This document shows, one piece after another, positions 16,614 to 23,773 of a DNA stretch of 64,000 bases. Position 1 is the first letter of the stretch. Each line of letters starts with the position of its first letter. This stretch comes from Streptomyces sp. NBRC 110028 (lineage in GTDB: Bacteria; Actinomycetota; Actinomycetes; Streptomycetales; Streptomycetaceae). Under the pieces are notes generated by a model that had not been told where the DNA came from, did no database searches, and saw nothing but the letters and a program-made list of their open reading frames with translations. A program made the position numbers and the translations under genes. Location: positions 1 to 64,000 of the forward strand of contig NZ_BBUZ01000038.1 of assembly GCF_001417735.1 (NCBI RefSeq), in the 5' to 3' direction.

Positions 16614-19147
16614 CGCCCGTCCCCCTCATCTCTCGTTCCTGGTGCCGTGTCCGAACCGCCGGGACCGGTGGCCGTCTGCCGCCGACCGCGCTGCCATCCC
16701 CGTTGCAGCGAGGCCATGGTGGCCCTCGCCTGTTCGGCGTCGCGTTCGGGATCGGTGTCGGCAGCGTATCGGCCGTTCCGGGCCGGTGGTTCGGGGTCGT
16801 CCTTCAACTGCGGGGCGAGGCTCGCCTGCCGTACCCGCTTGGGGAGCCCGGAGGCGGACCGGCGCTCCGGCGCCGGACGCTCCGGGGCCGGCGCCTGGTC
16901 CTGGCGCCGGTCCTCGCCGTCGTTCCCGGCCTCCGGGTCCGGTTCCGGATGCCGTGTCCGGTCGGCCCAGGAGGGCCGGGTGTGCCGTCCGCCGCCGCTG
17001 CCGCCGCCGTCGACCGGGTGGCCGTGGTCGGAGACCAGCACCGGCGGCACGCGGCGGGGCAGTGGCGCGGGGCCGCCGTCGCGGGCGCCGGTGCGGCTGT
17101 CGGACGCCTGCTGGTGCTGTTCGGCGGAGGGCGCGCTCACCACGGACGGGGACGGGCCGCGGGGCCTGCGCTGCTTCGGCAGGGCGGCGTCCCGCTTCCG
17201 CCGCTCGTGGCGGCCGGTGTCGGCGTCCGCGCCGTCCCCGTCGGAGCCGGCTTCGGTGAGCAGGGCGGACGGGATCAGCACGACGGCGGTGATACCGCCG
17301 TACGCGGAGGACTGGAGCGAGACCCGTACGCCCTGCCGCTGGGCGAGCCGGCTGACCACGAACAGGCCGAGCCGGTCGGTGTCGGACAGCTCGAACTCGG
17401 GGGTCTCCGCGAGCCGGAGGTTGACCTCGGTCAGGATGTCGGGCGTCATGCCGAGGCCCCGGTCGTGGATCTCCAGGGTGAAGCCCTTGGCGACCCGCTC
17501 CCCGTGCACCTGGACGGCGGTGTGCGGCGGGGAGAAGATGGTGGCGTTCTCCAGGAGTTCGGCGATGAGGTGGGTAAGGTCGCCGACGGCGGGGCCGTTC
17601 ACCGCCACCCGGGGCAGCCTGCGGATCTCGATCCGCTCGTAGTCCTCGACCTCGGCGACGGCGGCGCGCACGACGTCCATCAGCTGGATGGGCTTGCGCC
17701 ACTGCCGGGCGGGGGCCGCGCCGGAGAGGATGACCAGGCCCTCGGCGTGCCGCCGCATACGGGTGGTCATGTGGTCCAGCCGGAACAGGTCGGCGAGTTC
17801 GTCGGTGTCCTCGGTGCGCCGCTCCATCGCGTCCAGCAGGGTCAGCTGGCGGTGCAGCAGTACCTGGCTGCGGCGGGCGAGGTTGACGAAGACCTCGGAG
17901 ACGCCCTGGCGCAGTTCGGCCTGTTTGACGGCGGCCTCGACGGCGGCCCGCTGGAGGGTGTTGAGGGCCTGGGCCACCTGCCCCATCTCGTCGGGGCCGT
18001 GCCGCAGGCGGGGCACCTCCCGTTCGACGTCGACCGGCTCGCCCGCGCCGAGGCGGCGCATCACGCTCGGCAGCCGGACGCTGGACGCCTCCTGGGCGTC
18101 GTTGCGCAGCCGGGACAGGTCGCGGACCAGGCCGCGGCCGATCCGGACGGAGACGACGACCGAGACGACGAGCGCGAGGAGGCCGAGGACGGCGGCGGCG
18201 CCCGCCTTGAGCAGGACGCTGCCCGCCACCGGGTCGATGCGCTTCTGGAGGCGGTCGGTGGCCTCGTCGCCCAGCCGGTCGTAGTCGTTGAGGACAGGCC
18301 CGGCCGCGTTCTCCCAGTGCTCCCGGTCCATGGCGCCGATGGCCTGCCTCGGCTCCATGGTGGCCAGGATCTTGCCCTCGGCGATGCGCAGCGCCGCGGG
18401 GGCGGCGTTGGTGCGCCGGTAGTCGGCGAAGACTTTCTGTTCCGAGGCGGGCAGGATCGGCAGGTTGGTGTTGTAGAGCAGGGTGCGCTCGGCGATGAGG
18501 TCGGACATCGACTTGAGGTCGTTCAGCGTCAGCTTCCGTGCCGTCAGCGCGGAGACGAACAGCGCGTCCTCCCGGGACAGGGCCTCCCGGGCACGGATCA
18601 TGGCGACCAGCGCGCGGCCCTGTTTGTCCAGGTCGGTGTCGGGCACGGCGTGCAGCGAACTGCGGAACGCGTAACACAGCTCGACGAGTTTGTTGTAATA
18701 CTCATAGGCTGCGGTCCGCGAGGTGCCGTTGTCCTCGACTTTTCGGCGCAGACTGTCGAGGCCTTCGGACGCCTTGATGACGTCGTCGAGCAGATCCTCG
18801 GACTCGCTGTTCATCCGGTCGTGCAGGGCGCTGTCGGACTCGGCGTCGCGGAGCCGTCCGATGGCCTCGTCGGTGGCGCGCTGCCGGGTGTGGAGCAGGG
18901 GCAGCGCGTCGGACTGGCGTGGGTCCGCGAGGAGGATCAGGGTCTGCCGGCGCTCCTGCTGGACGGCGTGCACGGCGTCCTCGGCGGGCTGGCCCGCCTT
19001 GTCGATGATGGCGGAGGCGTCGAGCAGTTGCAGCGCCTCCCGGCCGGTGATCACTGCCGCGAAGGCCCAGATCGCCGTCAGCGAGACAAGCGGCACCAGC
19101 AACAGCGCCACGATCTTCCTGCGGATGGACTTCCCGCGAAAGCGCAT
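16610..19147 (-). CDS. cvnA: conservon sensor histidine kinase-like protein CvnA
   Basis: An 845-aa membrane protein. TM1 is near residues 11-33 (IVALLLVPLVSLTAIWAFAAV), followed by an extracytoplasmic nitrate/nitrite-sensor-like domain (about 35-315). TM2 is AAAVLGLLALVVSVVVSV, then a HAMP region and an ATPase domain with N-box IAELLENATIFSPPH and G-box IHDRGLGM. The dimerisation segment (LDHMTTRMRRHAEGL) looks unlike a standard phospho-accepting H-box, as in other CvnA proteins. The last 200 residues are a polar disordered tail. First gene of the operon; ATG 19147 has GGGGAGG before it. No response regulator is nearby, as expected for a conservon. Confidence 0.92.
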   Translation of the reverse strand: MRFRGKSIRRKIVALLLVPLVSLTAIWAFAAVITGREALQLLDASAIIDKAGQPAEDAVHAVQQERRQTLILLADPRQSDALPLLHTRQRATDEAIGRLRDAESDSALHDRMNSESEDLLDDVIKASEGLDSLRRKVEDNGTSRTAAYEYYNKLVELCYAFRSSLHAVPDTDLDKQGRALVAMIRAREALSREDALFVSALTARKLTLNDLKSMSDLIAERTLLYNTNLPILPASEQKVFADYRRTNAAPAALRIAEGKILATMEPRQAIGAMDREHWENAAGPVLNDYDRLGDEATDRLQKRIDPVAGSVLLKAGAAAVLGLLALVVSVVVSVRIGRGLVRDLSRLRNDAQEASSVRLPSVMRRLGAGEPVDVEREVPRLRHGPDEMGQVAQALNTLQRAAVEAAVKQAELRQGVSEVFVNLARRSQVLLHRQLTLLDAMERRTEDTDELADLFRLDHMTTRMRRHAEGLVILSGAAPARQWRKPIQLMDVVRAAVAEVEDYERIEIRRLPRVAVNGPAVGDLTHLIAELLENATIFSPPHTAVQVHGERVAKGFTLEIHDRGLGMTPDILTEVNLRLAETPEFELSDTDRLGLFVVSRLAQRQGVRVSLQSSAYGGITAVVLIPSALLTEAGSDGDGADADTGRHERRKRDAALPKQRRPRGPSPSVVSAPSAEQHQQASDSRTGARDGGPAPLPRRVPPVLVSDHGHPVDGGGSGGGRHTRPSWADRTRHPEPDPEAGNDGEDRRQDQAPAPERPAPERRSASGLPKRVRQASLAPQLKDDPEPPARNGRYAADTDPERDAEQARATMASLQRGWQRGRRQTATGPGGSDTAPGTRDEGDGR

Positions 19148-19513
19148 GGCCTCCCCAACGTCGTCCCCGAGGGCCGGGGCGGTGACTGATGTTCTCGGAC
19201 AACGAGCGGCGCGAGCCTACTACTGAGGGATAGTCATTCCGAAGGCGTGTCCTACGGCTTCCGGTCACTCTCCACATTCGATGATCATCGATTTTCGGGT
19301 GATTATCGGACTTAAACCCCGTGGCGGCGCACACCAACGACCCGTCGCGGTCTGCGCAGGGCCGAACACCGTTGGCCGGTTTTGCTCTCCCCACGGGAAC
19401 CGCCGATCGCTGCCATTCGTGATCCAACAAGGCACACTGGGGGTGCATACGACCCAAGTCCCGCCATGTGTGACCGACCGGACCGGGGCAGCACCGAAAG
19501 GGGTGGCAACGTC
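19148..19513. promoter_or_regulatory. divergent upstream region of cvnA, with AT-rich patch and palindrome
   Basis: A 366-bp gap without a gene. It holds an unusually AT-rich patch (about 19275-19316). Inside it is the perfect 12-bp palindrome CGATGATCATCG (19279-19290), followed by GATTATCGG. These are likely promoter or operator sequences for the cvn operon and/or the small membrane-protein gene. I cannot assign -10/-35 boxes with confidence. Confidence 0.45.
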
Positions 19514-19930
19514 ATGGACGCCTTGGACAAGGATCGCGACATCCCGGCACCGGGGGCCCGCCGGCTGTGGACCGAGGAGCCGGCCCGCAGACGGCGGCTG
19601 CCCGATCCGGTGCGCACGTCGGCGGTGCGGGCGGTCATCATCGTGGCGGTGACGATGGTGCTGGCGATGGTGGCGGTGCTGTGCGCGTTCGCCGGTTCGT
19701 GGTTCGCCTTCCCCGCCGTGCTCATCGCGGTGGCGAGCACGGTGGTGGCGACCTGGGGGGTGCTGGACGTCTGGGTGACCCGCCAGGTGTGGAACCAGCG
19801 TCACGGGGTGGTGTCCCGGCCCAGCAGCACGGCGCGGGAGATGCGCCGGCAGCGCCGGCGGGCCCGTAAGGAGGCGGTCAGCGCGCGGCGAGCCGGGGAG
19901 CGCGGGCGAGCTCGCGGCGCAGCCGCGTGA
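19514..19930 (+). CDS. small two-helix membrane protein of unknown function
   Basis: A 138-aa protein with a polar N-terminus (1-37), two membrane helices (about 38-59 and 63-86) and a strongly basic cytoplasmic tail rich in Arg and Ala (about 95-138). ATG 19514 is preceded by AAAGGGG. I do not recognise a family. Its last 53 bp overlap the 3' end of the convergent ferredoxin reductase gene, so the basic tail is encoded opposite that gene's C-terminus. Codon use before the overlap is typical of the window. Confidence 0.75.
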   Translation: MDALDKDRDIPAPGARRLWTEEPARRRRLPDPVRTSAVRAVIIVAVTMVLAMVAVLCAFAGSWFAFPAVLIAVASTVVATWGVLDVWVTRQVWNQRHGVVSRPSSTAREMRRQRRRARKEAVSARRAGERGRARGAAA

Positions 19931-21101
19931 ACGGTTTGGGGCGGTTGACGGCGAGGACGGCGGTGGGGATCGCGTCGCGCTCGTAGACGGCGAGGAAGCC
20001 GCCGCCGGGGCCCGCGCCCGCATCGGGATCGCCCTCGGCGATGCGGACGGTGTCGCCGGGTTCGCGCCGGCCGGCGAACTGGATGCGCGCGCCGTACTGG
20101 TCGGACCAGAAGTAGGGCAGCGCGCCGAAGGGCTGGACGGTGGCCCCGGCAAGCAGGTTGCGGGCGGCGACCGCGCCCTGTTCGGCGGCGCTGGTCCAGT
20201 GCTCGGCCCGTACGGTGCGTCCCGTACCGGGCAGGGCGAGGCGGGCCACGTCGCCGACGGCGACGACGGACGGCAGCGCGGTGGCGCAGCCCTCGTCGCA
20301 CAGCACCCCGTCGTCCAGGGCCAGTCCCGAGCCTTCCAGCCATCCGGTGACCGGGCGCACCCCGACCCCGACGACCACCACGTCGGCGGGCAGCACCCGG
20401 CCGTCGGCGAGTTCGACGCCGGTGACGCGGTGGGTGCCGCGCAGAGTGGCAACGCCCGTGCCGCACAGCAAGGTCACGCCGTGCGCGGCGTGCAGGGCGG
20501 CGCACGCCCGGGCCATGCGCTCCCCCAGTTGCGGGACGAGCGGCAGTGGCGCGGCCTCCACCACGGTCACGTCGAGACCGAGCGCGGCACAGGAGGAGGC
20601 GACCTCGGCGCCGATGAAACCGGCGCCGATGACGACCACCCGCTCCGCCCCCGCCCTCAAGCCGGCGCGCAGCCGCCGGGCGTCGTCCAGGGTGCGCAGG
20701 GTGTGCACCCCGGGCGGGGCGGCGGCGCGCAGCGTCCGGGGCGCGGCCCCGGTGGCGATGACGACGCCGTCGGTGCGCAGGGTGCGGCCGTCGGCCAGCC
20801 CGACCGTGCCCGCCCTGGGGTCCAGCCGGTCGGCCCGGACGCCGAGCAGCCACTCGGCGTCCAGTTCGGCCTCGTCCTCGGGGTCGGTGAGGGCGAGCGG
20901 GCCGAGGCCGCCGTCCGGCCCGCCGTCACCGGTCGGGCCCTCACCGGTCAGAAACGCCTTCGACAGCGGAGGGCGGTCGTACGGGCGGTGGCGCTCCTCG
21001 CCGACGATCACCAGCCGCCCGTCGTAGCCCTGGTCGCGCAGGCCCCGCGCCGCGTGCAGTCCCGCGAGCGAGGCCCCGACGACGGTGACCGTCCGCATCA
21101 T
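19878..21101 (-). CDS. FAD/NAD-dependent ferredoxin reductase (BphA4/rubredoxin reductase type)
   Basis: A 407-aa flavoprotein that passes electrons from NAD(P)H to a ferredoxin. The FAD-binding motif is VVGASLAGLHAARGL at the N-terminus, and the NAD-binding motif is VVVIGAGFIGAEVAS near residue 150. The middle (ADVVVVGVGVRPVTGWL) and the AVGDVARLALPG motif also fit. The start overlaps the Rieske ferredoxin stop (ATGA; ATG 21101 or 21098), so the two are coupled. With that ferredoxin it can form the electron chain for the Rieske oxygenase encoded at 26366-27523. Its 3' end overlaps the convergent membrane-protein gene by 53 bp. Confidence 0.92.
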   Translation of the reverse strand: MMRTVTVVGASLAGLHAARGLRDQGYDGRLVIVGEERHRPYDRPPLSKAFLTGEGPTGDGGPDGGLGPLALTDPEDEAELDAEWLLGVRADRLDPRAGTVGLADGRTLRTDGVVIATGAAPRTLRAAAPPGVHTLRTLDDARRLRAGLRAGAERVVVIGAGFIGAEVASSCAALGLDVTVVEAAPLPLVPQLGERMARACAALHAAHGVTLLCGTGVATLRGTHRVTGVELADGRVLPADVVVVGVGVRPVTGWLEGSGLALDDGVLCDEGCATALPSVVAVGDVARLALPGTGRTVRAEHWTSAAEQGAVAARNLLAGATVQPFGALPYFWSDQYGARIQFAGRREPGDTVRIAEGDPDAGAGPGGGFLAVYERDAIPTAVLAVNRPKPFTRLRRELARAPRLAAR

Positions 21102-21436
21102 GCGACGGCTTCTTCCTGGGCGGCGGGCACCAGGGGGTGGACATGGAGCATTCCGTCGACCACCGTGACCGCATGCGTCCGTACCGGCTTGCGGGCGGGC
21201 AGACAGGTGGGCATGCCGGAGCGCAGATCGAACAGGGCCGCGTGCAGCGGGCATTCGACGTAGCAGCCTTCGACCCAGCCTTCGGAGAGGGAGGCGTCCT
21301 GGTGGCTGCAGGTGTCGTCGACGGCGTAGAACGCGCCTTCGGAGTGGAACACCGCGATCGCCGCGTGGCTGTCGCCGGCCTCGATGCGCACCGACTCGCC
21401 TTCCGGCAGATCCTCGATACGGCAGACGGGAATCAT
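21098..21436 (-). CDS. Rieske [2Fe-2S] ferredoxin
   Basis: A 112-aa Rieske-type ferredoxin. Ligands are visible as CSHQ (residues 43-46 region) and CPLH, the CxH...CxxH pattern of dioxygenase ferredoxins (BphA3/HcaC type). It is cytoplasmic and shuttles electrons from the adjacent reductase to a terminal oxygenase. It opens a two-gene leftward unit divergent from the IclR regulator. The 149-bp gap between them holds an inverted repeat that may control both directions. Confidence 0.92.
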   Translation of the reverse strand: MIPVCRIEDLPEGESVRIEAGDSHAAIAVFHSEGAFYAVDDTCSHQDASLSEGWVEGCYVECPLHAALFDLRSGMPTCLPARKPVRTHAVTVVDGMLHVHPLVPAAQEEAVA

Positions 21437-21476
21437 TGGCCCCCCTCACGTAGATCGGTATCATGCGTTGTGAATA

Positions 21477-21499
21477 GCGCATCGAAATGCGCGATGCGC
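21477..21499. promoter_or_regulatory. inverted repeat in the divergent ferredoxin / iclR gap
   Basis: GCGCATCG-N7-CGATGCGC is a perfect 8-bp inverted repeat, followed by CGCAAC (21497-21502). CGCAAC recurs twice downstream of the promoter of the next operon (22540-22545 and 22559-22564). The site lies between the Rieske ferredoxin and iclR starts, where an autoregulating IclR protein would bind. Confidence 0.5.
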
Positions 21500-21585
21500 A
21501 ACAGAATCCAGATTAGGAGGGCAGCCGTCAAGAGTTGCCCGTCGAGAGGCCCCACTCGGAGCCGCCGGATGGTGAGATCAGACCC

Positions 21586-22383
21586 ATGACGAACACGACC
21601 GAGGACCGGGCCGAGGAAAAGCGGGGGGCCGCCGGGGCAGTGCAGTCGGTGGACAGGGCGGTCAGCGTCCTGGAGATCCTCGCCAAACTCGGCGAGGCCG
21701 GAGTGACCGAGATCGCCGATGAGCTGGGAGTGCACAAGTCGACCGCGTTCCGGCTGCTGGGCGTGCTGGAGAACCGCGGGCTGGTGGACCAGGAGCGCGA
21801 GCGCGGGAAGTACTACCTGGGCGCCGGGGTGCTGAGACTCGCGGGCGCGGCCGCCATCCGGCTCGACATCTCGCAGGAGGGCGCCCCGGTGTGCCGGGCG
21901 CTGGCCGACGAGACCGGCGAGACGGCCAACATCGCGGTCCTGGACGGGGACGCGGCGGTCAACATCATGCAGGCGCGCGGGGCCGCCGCCGTGACGGCCT
22001 ACAACTGGCTGGGACGGCGCACCGCGCTGCACGCGACCGCCAGCGGCAAGATGCTGCTGGCCCATCTGAGCGGCGAGCGGCGGGAGCGTCTGGTGACGCG
22101 GAAGCTGCCGCGGTTCACCGAACACACCATCACCACATCGGCCGAGCTGCGGCAGCAACTGGAGACCGCCGCCGAGCGCGGTTTCGCCTACTCGTGCGAG
22201 GAACTGGAGATCGGGCTGAACGCGGTCGCGGCCCCGGTGCGCGGCCACGACGGCGCGGTCATCGGCGCGATCGGCGTCTCCGGGCCGGTGTACCGGATGG
22301 CCCAGAGCCATCTGCTGGATCTCGCCGAGCAGGCCATGAGGACCGCCGAGGAGCTGTCCCGCCGCATGGGCTTCCCCGGCTGA
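21586..22383 (+). CDS. IclR-family transcriptional regulator
   Basis: A 265-aa regulator with an N-terminal winged helix (about 19-78: VLEILAKLGEAGVTEIADEL, HKSTAFRLLGVLENRGLV) and a C-terminal effector domain (about 90-260). It lies between the ferredoxin/reductase pair and the glycine betaine genes and is the obvious regulator of both. The effector is likely a pathway compound (choline, betaine or dimethylglycine), by inference only. ATG 21586 follows GGTGAG; the in-frame ATG 21535 has no better SD. A perfect terminator hairpin follows at 22407-22437. Confidence 0.92.
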   Translation: MTNTTEDRAEEKRGAAGAVQSVDRAVSVLEILAKLGEAGVTEIADELGVHKSTAFRLLGVLENRGLVDQERERGKYYLGAGVLRLAGAAAIRLDISQEGAPVCRALADETGETANIAVLDGDAAVNIMQARGAAAVTAYNWLGRRTALHATASGKMLLAHLSGERRERLVTRKLPRFTEHTITTSAELRQQLETAAERGFAYSCEELEIGLNAVAAPVRGHDGAVIGAIGVSGPVYRMAQSHLLDLAEQAMRTAEELSRRMGFPG

Positions 22384-22406
22384 CCGGATAACGCCCATCA
22401 CCCACC

Positions 22407-22437
22407 CGAAGGGGCCGGATCCGATCCGGCCCCTTCG
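22407..22437 (+). terminator. terminator after the iclR-family gene
   Basis: CGAAGGGGCCGGATC and GATCCGGCCCCTTCG are exact complements around one central base, a 31-nt perfect hairpin 24 bp after the stop codon. It is a strong intrinsic-type terminator without a long U-tract. Confidence 0.85.
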
Positions 22438-22498
22438 TCGTGCGCTGGAGGGGAAACCCACTGTCAGCGCTGGTTTACGGACGGTTTGCGCGTACCTC

Positions 22499-22564
22499 TT
22501 GACGCGTCGTGGACGCGGCTTTCAGGATGTCCCTCATCGCGCAACACGCCGCGTCATACGCAAC
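22499..22564 (+). promoter_or_regulatory. promoter of the glycine betaine operon with two CGCAAC boxes
   Basis: TTGACG (22499-22504), an 18-base spacer and CAGGAT (22523-22528) form a good vegetative Streptomyces promoter. CGCAAC boxes at 22540-22545 and 22559-22564 lie just downstream, 19 bp apart, where a bound repressor would block elongation. The same box occurs beside the inverted repeat at 21477-21502. The leader to the first ATG (22688) is about 150 bases, with no other structure that I can name. Confidence 0.5.
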
Positions 22565-22687
22565 TGCGGGGTAACCAGCGTCCCGTGAACCGGCTGGCTT
22601 CCCCACCTCTTCCCCCTAGCTCATGCCAGCTCGTGCCAGCTCCCACGCACCGGTCCCTGCCAGCGCAGGAGAACAGAGGAGTGAGCC

Positions 22688-23773
22688 ATGCCGCAAGAAG
22701 TCCGCGCCGTCGTCGCGCTGAAAAGGGGCGCACCCGTGGAGGTGCTGCCGGTCCTCGTGCCCGATCCCGGACCCGGCGAGGTGCTGGTGGGGGTCCAGGC
22801 GTGCGGGGTGTGCCACACCGATCTGCACTACCGGGACGGCGCCATCGGCGACGAATTCCCGTATCTGCTCGGACACGAGGCGGCCGGGATCGTCGAGGCC
22901 GTGGGCCCGGGGGTCACCGGGCTGGCTCCCGGTGACTACGTGGTGCTGGCCTGGCGCGCGCCCTGCGGCGCCTGCCGCTCCTGCCGCCGCGGCCGCCCCT
23001 GGTACTGCTTCGAGAGCCGCAACGCCGCCCAGCCCATGACCCTCGCCGACGGCACCCGGCTGAGCACGGCGCTCGGCATCGGCGCGTTCGCCGAGAAGAC
23101 GCTGGTCGCGGCGGGGCAGGCGGTGAAGATCGACCCGTCGGCCCGCCCCGAGGCGGCCGGGCTGATCGGCTGCGGGGTGATGGCCGGCTACGGCGCGGCC
23201 GTGCACACCGGCGGGGTGTCCAACGGCGACACCGTCGCGGTCATCGGCTGCGGCGGGGTCGGCAACGCGGCGATCGCCGCGTCCGCGCTGGCCGGGGCGC
23301 GCCGGGTGATCGCCGTGGACATCGACGACGCCAAGCTGGACGCGGCCACCCGCTTCGGCGCCACCGACACCGTCAACTCCCGGGGTACGGACCCGGTCGA
23401 GGCGGTCCGCGAGCTGACCGGGGGCGTGGGCGCCGACATCGTCATCGACGCGGTGGGCCGCCCCGAGACCTACCGCCAGGGCTTCTACATGCGCGATCTG
23501 GCCGGAACGCTGGTGCAGGTCGGGGTGCCCGACCCGGAGATGCGCATCGAGCTGCCGCTGATCGACGTGTTCGGGCGGGGCGGCGCGCTCAAGTCGTCCT
23601 GGTACGGGGACTGTCTGCCCAGCCGGGACTTCCCCGTCCTGGTCGACCTCCATCTCAGCCGCAAGCTCGACCTGGAGGCGTTCGTCAGCGAGACGATCCC
23701 GCTGGACGAGGTGGAACCCGCGTTCGCCAAGATGCAGCGCGGTGAGGTGCTGCGCTCGGTGGTGGTGCTGTGA
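22688..23773 (+). CDS. S-(hydroxymethyl)mycothiol dehydrogenase-type zinc alcohol dehydrogenase
   Basis: A 361-aa medium-chain dehydrogenase. Catalytic zinc ligands Cys42 (GVCHTD) and His63 (GHEAAG) are visible, as are structural zinc cysteines 95, 98, 101 and 109 (CGACRSCRRGRPWYC). The NAD site is VIGCGGVGNAAIAASALAGA. The length and CGACRSC/WYCFE pattern match mycothiol-dependent formaldehyde dehydrogenase (MscR/AdhE2, EC 1.1.1.306), which oxidises hydroxymethyl-mycothiol towards formate. In this operon it would remove formaldehyde released from dimethylglycine and sarcosine. It overlaps the next gene by one base (TGATG). Other alcohol substrates remain possible. Confidence 0.85.
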   Translation: MPQEVRAVVALKRGAPVEVLPVLVPDPGPGEVLVGVQACGVCHTDLHYRDGAIGDEFPYLLGHEAAGIVEAVGPGVTGLAPGDYVVLAWRAPCGACRSCRRGRPWYCFESRNAAQPMTLADGTRLSTALGIGAFAEKTLVAAGQAVKIDPSARPEAAGLIGCGVMAGYGAAVHTGGVSNGDTVAVIGCGGVGNAAIAASALAGARRVIAVDIDDAKLDAATRFGATDTVNSRGTDPVEAVRELTGGVGADIVIDAVGRPETYRQGFYMRDLAGTLVQVGVPDPEMRIELPLIDVFGRGGALKSSWYGDCLPSRDFPVLVDLHLSRKLDLEAFVSETIPLDEVEPAFAKMQRGEVLRSVVVL

